A DNA stretch of 64,000 nucleotides. It comes from Mesocentrotus franciscanus (taxonomy: Eukaryota > Echinodermata > Echinoidea > Camarodonta > Strongylocentrotidae). Below the pieces are notes generated by a model. It did no database searches, had not been told where the DNA came from, and saw nothing but the letters and a program-made list of their open reading frames with translations. This document shows, piece after piece, positions 51,089 to 62,100 of this stretch; the stretch's first letter is position 1, and each line of letters begins with the position of its first letter. The position numbers were made by a program, and so were the translations under genes. The DNA lies in contig CP137682.1 of the NCBI GenBank assembly GCA_037976565.1, forward strand, positions 6,260,827-6,324,826, given 5' to 3'.

Positions 51089-51372
51089 GTGTGGAAGTGT
51101 CGTGGTCCAGTGGATAAGTCTCCGGACTGTGAACCTTAAGGTACGGGGTTCGAATCCCTGTCACAGCACTAATGTCCTTTGGCAAGACATTAATTTACAT
51201 TTGCCACATTCCACCCAGGTGAGGTAAATGGGTACCTGCACCCAGCAGGAATTAAGTCCTTAAAATGCTCGAGCGCTGTAATGGCAGCCATGCTAAAGCC
51301 AGCCAGGTAATAATAATGGAGTGCCAGGCAGGAATGGCAATGTGTCAGACACAAGCGCTACACAAGAGACCA
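51089..51372 (+). mobile_element. tRNA-derived SINE, plus strand
   Basis: A-box TGGTCCAGTGG at 51103-51113 and perfect B-box GGTTCGAATCC at 51147-51157, followed by CACTAATGTCCTTTGGCAAG and CAGGTGAGGTAAATGGGTAC as in the copy at 7.5 kb. It lies between the zinc-finger and DCAF17-like genes. Confidence 0.88.
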
Positions 51373-52139
51373 CTACTTTTACTGTAGCTTTGCAAGAATG
51401 AGGTTTGGGATCAAAAGCTTATCGGAAAGTGTGTAATAGCACATGTTCTAGTAGATGACCATGTCTTAAAACACACCATAGACTATCTCTACTACCTATG
51501 TCACTTTTTGATAGCCAGCAGACAAGTCTGTTTTTATATCTGTATTAATATTTGACATACTTCCCAAAACAGAGGGCTTAAACCTTATTCAAGCTAGTGT
51601 ATTATAGGATCTAAAGATAAAAAATATCCCATTGATATCATACATGTCATAACAGCTTTACATGTTAAAATGCTCTTTATCGTAAGTTACAAAATAATGC
51701 ATTTTATTATCATAAATTAACTTGACTGTTTGTTTTTTCTTCATTCCCTTTAGTTTCAGCACATCCTAGTTTGCTTGTAAATTTTTTAGTACAATTGATA
51801 TTAATGTTGATTTTTTTTTATTATTCTAGAGCTGCAGTTCTTGTGATGTAATTGTAGAATCGTTCCATGGAGTCTGTATCTAATTTTAATAATTCTTGTT
51901 GTGAAGATTTTGGATTGACATTTATCACAGTTTACATGTTATGTCACATGTATCCATCAATATGTACATAATGGTTCTGTATAAATCACAAAGCTGAAAA
52001 TAATGCTCCAGGGATATGTAGTAAATGCCAATGTGTTCATAAATCTGTGGTGGTATAATTATTTTGTTGCATTAAGTGAGTCATAAAGTTGGAACTTAAA
52101 AACATTATTAACAGCAAACATAACCTTCACTAACCTGAA

Positions 52140-52240
52140 GAAGCAGAGAGAAAGAGAGAGGGAGAGGGAGAGACAGAGAGACAGACACAGAGAGGAAAGG
52201 AGGGAGTCAGGGAGAAAGAGAGAGAGAGAGAGGCTGGATG
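52140..52240 (+). repeat. GA-rich simple repeat
   Basis: GAGAGAAAGAGAGAGGGAGA and similar purine runs over 100 bp. Confidence 0.85.
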
Positions 52241-52689
52241 TTGGAGAGGAGTGAGAGCAACTAATTTGTTAAGGGCCTTTAAGTTTACTGCTTAATTTTG
52301 AGGTGCATTTTGGGCAGTGGTGGACATGTAGAATGGGGCACATATGCACTTTTAACATGTTTTCAATTGCAATGTAGATGCCAGATTGCATTTTGCGGTA
52401 GGGATGAGCGTGTCTCCCAACCCCTCCACTTGTGGTTTATAATTATATAATTTTTATTTACTGTCAATGCCCATTTCCAGAAAACCATAGATTAGATAAC
52501 ACATGAAGATGGGGGTTTGGGTGTCCGGACACTTAAAAAAAAAAAGACTTCTCGTTTGCCTTTGGATGTAACAGAAAATTTGTCCTTTATAATATTGTCC
52601 AACATAAGTCTTGGATGATTTATGTATTATCGCTTGTTAACTTCTTCAAAAAGCTGTTTTAAAACAACTGTCCGGACACAATGTCTGGG

Positions 52690-52810
52690 TCAATAATAAT
52701 AATGATAATAATAATAATAATGATGATGATGATGATAATAATAAAAATGATGATGGTGATTACAAATAGTTAACAATAATGGTGATAATAATAGTAATAA
52801 TGGTAATAAT
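52690..52810 (+). repeat. (AAT)n/(GAT)n simple repeat
   Basis: ATAATAATGATAATAATAAT followed by GATGAT runs. It ends ~30 bp before the DCAF17-like promoter region. Confidence 0.85.
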
Positions 52811-52839
52811 CCATGATTTATTTGTAAATGATCGACAGC

Positions 52840-53022
52840 ATATACATCGCCTCTATATAGAATATTGCGCGCGAATTTTGAAAATGTTGTTTCTTCTATT
52901 TTTTCCCGCAAGATATCGCGATATTTGATGAAATATCCCAAGTACACGCACCGTACGCGTACCGTATACGTACCGGTACGCGGTATGCATATATGGTACG
53001 CGGTATATGGTCAACTAGAAAA
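52840..53022 (+). promoter_or_regulatory. DCAF17-like promoter region
   Basis: Directly upstream of coding exon 1. Contains TTTCCCGC (52902-52909, E2F-like), the perfect palindrome ATATCGCGATAT (52913-52924), and a cluster of CGTACC/GGTACG words to 53010. Roles are inferred from motif resemblance only. Confidence 0.4.
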
Positions 53023-53127
53023 ATGAAACCTCGACGTAATGCAGTTTTGCAGGTCAGATCAAAGGAAAGACGGCTGCAAAACCTAACGAGGACAAATCAT
53101 CGAATCATTAGGAACTTTATATGTCAG
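53023..53127 (+). CDS. DCAF17: DCAF17-like coding exon 1 (residues 1-35)
   Basis: Starts MKPRRNAVLQ and ends ...RIIRNFICQ, then GTAGGA donor. The tail RTNxxIxRxxxCQ matches the vertebrate DCAF17 N-terminus. Phase 0 end. A GC-rich 180-bp insert with a repeat-like tail begins shortly after the donor. Confidence 0.82.
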
Positions 53128-56100
53128 GTAGGACAATATTACCAGTACTTTTCTCTTGTTGGAGTGGGGAATGACGAAGATTTTGTGCATCCAGAAGGCA
53201 GAACCCCGATGAAAGTCACCGGCACCTTGGGTGAACATGGCCGGATGATGGCGGGTGAGCTAAGCGCAGGCAGCATGCCTGGGCTTGTAAACTCGAGTGC
53301 TGTGTGTGATGTGGCGCCTGCCATGCCATCGTGATCAGACTATCGTTTGAATTGAAATTGAACAAGATTCTCTATTTTGTCGACGTATTCATGTATTGAA
53401 AACTGGGACCGTACTATGCTATTGTCAAGATTTGAGTATCAAACATAAGGCAATTGACTGACCTTGGCTAGATCTAAGTTGATTTGTATGAAGCAGAAAA
53501 ATAACACTAACACTCTAACAGAAACAAAGTGGCAAAAGTTTGAAATATATCGGACCAATAGTAAGGATCTAGAAGGTATGAATGTTTGAAATATGAGATC
53601 ACTAAGTCTATGCGAATCTCAAATTGGTAGTTCGGTCAGTGGATTGTGAGTTTTGTGACATACATGCATGTATGATGTAGGACGTGGATAACTCCCATTT
53701 GCCGTGTACAAAATATCATTAATTTCTGTTTTTCTTGTAAGTTCCTTCTCCCTTCGGGCACTACTCAAAATATATTATACTTATACTTATAGATAGCATG
53801 TTATTGTAGGTCCTCTAAAAAGAATAGACCCTCCTGAGCAATGAACTATTGAAAATTTAAATTTTAGTCATTTTATATGTTGGCCCAGATGGGAAAGTAG
53901 TCCGGCACTGCATCACATTGACATTACTGCTTCAGCCAATTTGAAGTGCCCATACATATTAATAGTGATTACAACTTTCAAGAATTACTACAGTTGTATG
54001 TAAATATCAGCTTTTAAAAGAAGCGTGAGGTATTTAGTATAAGAGAAGAAAGCAAATTTTGACTTTAAAAATCGGTATGTTGTGAAGAAGAATTTTTTTA
54101 GAAAGCCATTTTGTTATCCCATGCAACAACGTTTTTATCAGCCTGATTCTTTCATCCTGCATGAATCAAAGTGGCGGCTCGCATTTTCTCTTTCTACATT
54201 TACATATATTTGACAAAACGTCACTTTTAAGAGGCTTTTTCTTCATTGCCATCCGATTTCAGGAAACGGGTATCTAATTTTTTTATCCCCGGGATCCGGG
54301 TACGAGGTACCCATTTTTTAGTCACAGTCCTAATCACACCGTATGAATGATGGTCACAAAATGCCTGATTTTTTTTTCCCTGAAGAAGTATTGTGATATT
54401 TTGATACACAGCGATTTTTATTGATATCTAGAAGGGTATTTTAATTAGTCAATAAAAAACTACAAATCATGGGTGGACCGTGGATTATTCTTAGACTTAA
54501 ACTTTTTTTTTTCTTCATGCAGGATGATGTTGATTTCAAGCAAATCTGGGAATTGCAATCATCGACCCTAACATTTTATGAGAGGTAAGAATTGAAAAAC
54601 AAAAAAATATAATCCAAACTTTAGGTGAAATACAGCTATCACACAGTATCAAAAAATGAACTGAAATTCACCTTCAATTGCCACTTTAGAGTGTACTATC
54701 ACTACTCAACTCATGTAAGACGCTTTTCATGGTATTATTACCACTGACCTTCAGAATTATCAGAGTAAGAAACACAGATAGAAGAAGGGGAATGTTCAAA
54801 TGAGATTCCTTGACTCAGTTAAACAAATATTTGTTTACTAGATATCTATACAAAAATCTGGCATTCTGGACAGAATGTGAAGAAAAAAATTGCTCTTTGC
54901 TTATTTAATTAATCAGCATTTGTTGTGTTACATTTTATATAACCAGCTGGACCCCACATTATAAATACAATGTAGTTGTGATTGATTCTAATCAATTACC
55001 AGTATAACTTTGTAAGAGATAGGAAGATGTACATGTAAGTTTGTAAGGTAGACTTATGATCAATGGCGATCAAGAACATCTCTTAAAGGGATCCGGTAAC
55101 TTTGTCTCAGATTCTGAAACCAAATCCTGGATTTAGCTCATGCTGCAATGATAATTATAAACCTTTAGGTCAGTCAGGAACCCCGTGACCTTTACAAGCC
55201 GATCGCCTGTCTGATTATCAAGATATTTATGATTGGAAATCGAAACCAAATGTTGCGTTTTCCTAACGGTTTTCATAACACTACGGTCTAATGGGGAAAA
55301 CGAGTATGGTAAAACCGTCACTCAAAGATTTTTACTTTTTGAGGCACTTCTTGATCACTTTGAAGCACAATTTTTTTAGGGCTTCAATATTACACCATAT
55401 CACAGACACTGATAACACGTAGGGCCATGCATCTCAGATTTAACATTGTTAAACGATGCCTTTAAGACAGGGCCCAGAAATCACTTCTAATATTGTAAAA
55501 AAATGTTATCATTCCATTTACATATTGTATACAAACGTCTGACTCATCAACTTTTTTTCTCTCTCTCTCTTCATATCATGCCCCAGTAACCGACTATATG
55601 CTGACAGCTATAGGAAATGTTATACTTGGTAAGAATTGTTCATTCTGATTCCCCACATTGTGCCAAGACTTGTGCAAGCATTGTGCGGTTTTGTACTTAA
55701 GACTCGTAACAAGACTCATATTGTCCTGGATGGCTTACTTACTTTACTTAGAAAGGAAATATGTAATGCAGGGCTCCACACTAACTTTTTTTGGAAGTGG
55801 GTCCAGATTGATCTTTTTAGGGTGTTGATGCATGTGCCCTATTTAAAAATTTTAAAATGTTGGGGTTCGGACAGGGGGACATAGATTTGGGGCGCCAATG
55901 TATCCCGGGCGCCTGTTAGTGTCGAGCCCTATGTATGATCATGTCAAGCAAACATTCATGGGCTCCACACCAAATTTTGTTTAGATTGGGATCCAGATTG
56001 ACCTCGTAAGAGTCTGTGTACTATGTTAAAAAATGTTTTTAAAAGTCAAGCTTTTCTGGCTATGGGACAGATTTCACAGAATAACCCTTTTTTACTTGTG

Positions 56101-59100
56101 AGTTTCTAATAACAAAAAAACATGTCAAATGTGTTTTGTTGAAGAACTATTATTTCGACCATCCTCTATCATTCATTTCTATCATCTCTACTTGTACATG
56201 TAGGTGTGGTTACAATGGAAGGCCCTCACCACTCTACAAGCTGCCTAAATGTCCAGCCAATGTCAAGATTGAAGATGCCCTTGTTTGTGATTTCCATCCG
56301 GTATGTATGGGGAGGGGTGGTGTAATCATGCATAATATTCACTTGAATACTGGCTAGTTTTTAATTACCTATTTTATCTGTGTAATTCCAAGAAACACTG
56401 TCACTGGATATTGGGTTTGTTACAGCTACATTTTGTATCTACAGAATTATAAGTGCTAATTTGAGATAGAACTTTATAAAAGGAATATCTTTTTCTTTTT
56501 AAACTATACTTGTTGTTATTTTCAACACTTCTTTTCTCTGTGTTAACTTTTATGAACTGCTGTGTACAGGGGAAGTATTCATTAAAAAATGGAAATCTCC
56601 ATTGCCTTAAGATGGTAAATCTTTAATGCACACCAGTGAATCCATTCTCTTTTTATTTTTATGGAGGGGTGGGGGTCATTGTTGATGCTATTATCTGAAT
56701 TGCCTATTTAAATGCACATTTTATGACAATATATCTGTGTTTGTCCTTCCTGACCATGTACTGTCCTGTACAGGAGGATGTATCTGAAGACACTAGACCA
56801 CATCTCATTACTCTCACAAAAGATAAGTGGATAAAAAGATGTGATCTCAACACAGGGCGTGTGCTCCAGGCTGTCTACCTCCACTCTCAGCTGAACTACA
56901 AGTGAGTAATGTCAGGGATGGGGGTGGTAGTAGGTTTCTAATTGGCCTATTCTTTCAACAGACTTGTTTATGGGGGGTTAGGGGTAGGTTGCTAGTCGGT
57001 CTGTTCTTTCAACAGACATGTTTAGGGGGTTATGGGTAGGTTGCTGGTTGGCCTATTCTTTAAACAGACTTGTTTAGGGGTTAGGGGTAGGTTGCTGGTT
57101 GGTCTATTCTTTAAACAGACTTGTTAAGGGGGTTAGGGGTAGGTTGCTGGTTGGTCTATTCTTTAAACAGACTTGTTAAGGGGGTTAGGGGTAGGTTGCT
57201 GGTTGGTCTATTCTTTAAACAGACTTGTTAAGGGGGTTAGGGGTAGGTTGCTGGTTGGTCTATTCTTTAAACAGACTTGTTTAGGGGGGTTAGGGGTAAG
57301 TTGCTGGTTGGTCTATTCTTTAAACAGACTTGTTAAGGGGGTTAGGGGTAGGTTGCTGGTTGGTCTATTCTTCAACAGACTTGTTTAGGGGGGTTAGGGG
57401 TAGGCTGTTAGTTGGCCTATTCTTTAAACCATGTTGCTGTAAGTTTTATTCAATTTGTAAGGTTCTGTGATTTAAACATTTTTTTACCCTCTCCCAATCT
57501 ACTACCTCGTGGTAATCCCCCATTTTTCTTTACTGTCAATATTCATTCACCCCTCCAAAAAAAACACATATTACTCTCTTCAATTCCCTTTATTCTTAAA
57601 TTACTATTTTGTTTCTTCTGGCTTTTCATCTGTCACTTCTACCTCATAGATTTGTTATAAGTCACCTCCTGCTATTCTTCTCTTTTTTCTGATTAATTAT
57701 ATCTCTGTTCTGACTAATTCTATCTATTTCCTTAGCAATTACCTTTACTGAAACTAAAAGTATTCATTATTGTATTTCTCATCATCCATGTTGGTGTCTT
57801 CCTTTATTCAGGCTATCCCTGACCATTTTTTTAAAAGTTGTTTAATCTGTCTTTTCATTTGCAGCTATCTCAGTTGGAATGATGAGGGGTTTTCATTTGT
57901 TGTCAAGACTACAAAATCACAAACTACCTCATTAATGAGAGCAGTAAGTAACCATTATTGTTGTTGAGTTCTCCAAATGTATATAGCTTACCACCTCTAA
58001 GAATATACTAAAAACCCTATTTGAAAAGATATGTGTAGAAAACCTGTTACAAATATAAAGCCATTTAGAAGAAAGCAGAGGATATGAATACACTGTAAAA
58101 TGCAATAGGATATCATTCATGAACACATTAAAAAAAAACATTGATTTAAAAAAAAACATTTCTACCTTATATGAATTTGAATACTTTCTTATTGTTCAGT
58201 AAAGAAGAGGAAATGTAGGGTATTTTAGATGCAGAAATTAGAAGTGTGATTCTATTCAGGTTATCAGTCTTAACCACAGTATAGTTGAAACAGTGGAAGT
58301 TGTATCCACATTACTAACCAAACATGCTATCACATGTGGCATATGCAATAAGCCTATGTCTGTCATTTGAATTGGTTTTAAGAATAAAGGCAATGAACAG
58401 GATATTGTTATTGTGTATTTTTTTCAGGCAGATGTCCAATCCAATATTCTTCTCACAATGGCAATATTCACTATCTATCCGTTAGAGCTGAAAGCATGCA
58501 TGGAAGTTGATTTAAGGGTGAGTGCAAGTCATCTGTATTGCTGTTCCATACATGTACCCATTATCCAGGGGAGGGATGAAAGTTTTGAAAGTCAAATACA
58601 TAGTTTGACATATAATTCTTCATCCTGAATTCTCTGTTTGATAATTCCATTGCAAGTTGTGTTATGCAGATATTCATGTATGTATGTAATCCATTGGCGA
58701 TTGAGTCATTTATCTCTCTAGTAACTCTTCAGTCTTTGTGACTGATACAAGTAGTGCCTGTGTGATGTTATCCTCAGGTTGACCCTTGTATGCACGCATG
58801 TTTATAAATGTAATAAAGACTGAAATCATGCTTATCCCATGTTCAGGTGTGACAAGTAATATGACTTCAGTCCTTGTGAAAAGGTATGTTCAGGCAAACC
58901 CCATGTGTATATAGATCAAATCAAAATTGAATTCCTGCTTGTCTTGTATTAAACCAGGTATTTGGTAGTGATACTACCGGTGCTCATCTAGATGGAGGTA
59001 ACATCCTCTTCACATCACACCAACAAGGGGTTGTCCGATTCTACAGCTTTGAGAGAATACTAGAGGAGGTAAGATTACTTGGACCAGTCAGATACATTCT

Positions 59101-62100
59101 GTGTCTGTAAAGAGATGTCCTGTTGTAAATGTGCCATCATGCTATAAACCAATGACTTGTATATCACAAGAGTAAGAAATTTATTTGTCTTATCCTTGTT
59201 AAGATATATGAATGAATTTTCATAAGCATTGTGTATGGGGGGGGGCACCTTCCATATAATAATCCTGCTATTTCAACTTACTAAGCCCAGTACTCAGTGG
59301 GTTAATGAGCACATTCAGTTTTTAATAACCTATTTTGAAATTTCAGATTGTGCATTTCAAAGCATACTTGCACAGATCTGTACCTACAGTAAATGGAATA
59401 TAATCAGAAATGTTGGTTCTTCTTCTCAATGCATTAATGGATTACAAGTTGAAACGGTAATGCTTTTAAGGTACAATGGCTTCCCTGAGGTTTTAAAGTT
59501 GTCAATCTTTGCCTCCTTTGTACAGCATCCCAGTAAGCACAGACTAGGAGATGACTTTCCAAATGATGATGCAGGCGGATGCAAGATAGGCGAGGCTCCC
59601 CTTGGTATCCCTATCACTCTCAAATTAACAGGTAAAAGAACGATTATCTTCTTCCATTTTCCCAAATTGTTTTGTTTCTTATTCTGTGATCCATTTTTCT
59701 GTCACATTTTGAAAAGCACATTTATGATCATTCAGGGTTTCTGATAATTGCTCCAGGCTTTATTTTGTCAAAGGTGTAGGGTTAGGATTTGCGTTGCAAT
59801 TTAGGTTAGGTGTAGGGTTAGGGTTAGCTATAGTGTTTTATCCAGGGTTAAAGTTAGGAATTCTGTTAATGTAGGAAATTGATGTGGAGGGATTGTTGCT
59901 GGAGGATCTACAACCTGATTCAGAAATATTGTATGCTGTCCTTTCCTGGTACTTTTTTATGCCTCCGCTACAAAGTAGCCGGAGGCATTATGTTTTCGGG
60001 TTGTCCGTACGTACGTCCCGTTATCGTGATCGCGTTATCTCAAGAACCGCTTGATGGATTACTGCCAAACTTAGGTCATGTATGTATCATGCAGAGCCAA
60101 TGAACTGATTACATATGTAGATTTTGGGGTCACAAGATCAAAGGTCACAGGGCTCATTATGTATGCAAAAACAGCTCGTGATCACACTATCATTAGATCC
60201 GATGGACGGATTACCATCAAACTCAAGACATATATGTATCTTGCAGAGCCATTGAACTGATTAGATTTTAGGGTCATGAGGTCAAAGGTCAAAAGTGGTG
60301 GGGCTCATTATGAATGCAAAAATAGCTTGTGAATGCATTATCATTAGAACCGATAGACAGATTTACCTACAAACTCAAGACATATACATGTATGTATCTT
60401 GCAGAGCCAATGAACTGATTAGATTTTGGGGTCACAAGATCAAAGGTCACAGGGCTCATTATGTATGCAAAAACAGCTCGTGATCACACTATCATTAGAA
60501 CCGATGGACGGATTACCATCAAACTCAAGACATATATGTATCTTGCAGAGCCAATGAACTGATTAGATTTTAGGGTCATGAGGTCAAAGGTCAAAAGTGG
60601 TGGGGCTCATTATGAATGCAAAAATAGCTTGTGAATGCATTATCATTAGAACCGATAGACAGATTTACCTACAAACTCAAGACATATACATGTATGTATC
60701 TTGCAGAGCCAATGAACTGATTAGATTTTAGGGTCATGAGGTCATAGGGCTCATTATGTATGCCTGTGAATAGCTTGTGAATGCATTATCATTAGAACCT
60801 ACAGATGGATTACTATCAAACTTAGGACATGTATTTATCTTGCAGAGCCATGTATGTGAAAAATAGCTTGTAATCACGATGTTCTGAGAACCTGTTAATG
60901 GATTACAATCAAACTTGAATTTAAAAAATTGCTTCCGTTTTGGTTTGTAAAATTGCTCTATGGCGGAGGCATCATTTTTGACTGCGCGCAGTCGAAGATC
61001 CACCTAGTTTAATTATATGGTACCTCTTTTCTAATTTGATAATAGAACATTTAAGAGCAAAATCTATATCAATATGTACATCAGGAAAACCTACAATTTA
61101 ATGTCATTTTTAAAAGTACTTCAAGGGAGGTTGTGTGTTAGGAACTTGTATTCAAATTCATATGTACATTCCTACCAGGAAAATACGAAACCTAAGCATC
61201 ATAAATATATATCAATTCAACCTTTTGACTCCAGAGAAACCAGCCGTGTTGTTTGAGGTCCGATGTTTTGAGCATGATGTGAAGTTTGGGGGATTCCCCT
61301 GGCATTTCATGATGTCGCCTCCAGCGAGTAATGGGAGAAATCCTAGCGAGATCAAGGTCTACAGCCTAGCAAACAGGAAAGAGGTAAGTAATCAGACCTG
61401 ATAATTTCACGATTTAAATCGGTTTCCCGATTTATTTATTTTTTACCTGATTTTTTTCCCTGATTTAAAAAAACAAAACAAAACAAAACTTGATTTAAAA
61501 ATTTTTTTATCATGTTTTTTTTCCTCCAAAAATGAATAGTCCCTGAGATCAATGTAAATCCAGTTTAACATTAGGGGGGGGGGGTGAGGTGCCGTTTTTA
61601 ATGACTTGCTTGAACGCCTCGCACAAGTGCTTGGATTTCTAAAACCCTTTTTTTTTTTTAACTCTCACTAAAACCTTTTTTTTTAAAAATCTCTAAGTAA
61701 TTCATGTCCATTGAAACCTTTGAAGCACAAGAATCAAAGGATTTTAGTTCATTATCAGTCTTTACAAAGAAGTAATTTTAAGAGGGTAGATTCATCACAA
61801 TGTCGAATTATTGCATCGGAAGTGTGTTTAGTTCCTTGGCTTTGCAGGCGTGACATGTTTTATAATGTAAGCATATTTTGTGTGGTTATTTTTATAATCT
61901 GAATGGCTATTTATTTATGTTTTCATAACTGAGACAAAGACAATAAAGAGACTGAACTGGATCATTGTGCATAGTTCTAAATGGATTGTTCAAACCTTAC
62001 ACAATAGGCCATTTTCGTAATGTAACCAAATTTAATACATAAGTCTTTGTGAAGTGCCTGAAAACAAATTGTTTCATTCACCTGATAAGAATAATAGTAT

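Larger units (their letters stand above)
47851..52839. other. Intergenic between zinc-finger and DCAF17-like genes
   Basis: Holds the zinc-finger 3' UTR (end not fixed), the first 151-bp array element, a SINE and simple repeats. No other coding exon seen. Confidence 0.6.

Noticed and set aside
51095..51170. tRNA gene
   Set aside because: A- and B-boxes are present, but the cloverleaf is imperfect and a SINE body shared with 7.5 kb follows; it is a SINE head.
57173..57388. 71-aa repetitive frame
   Set aside because: Product of the 52-bp minisatellite in a DCAF17 intron.
59229..59744. 171-aa single-exon gene
   Set aside because: Only residues from 59526 to 59631 are protein-like (DCAF17 exon 9); the rest is intron read-through.
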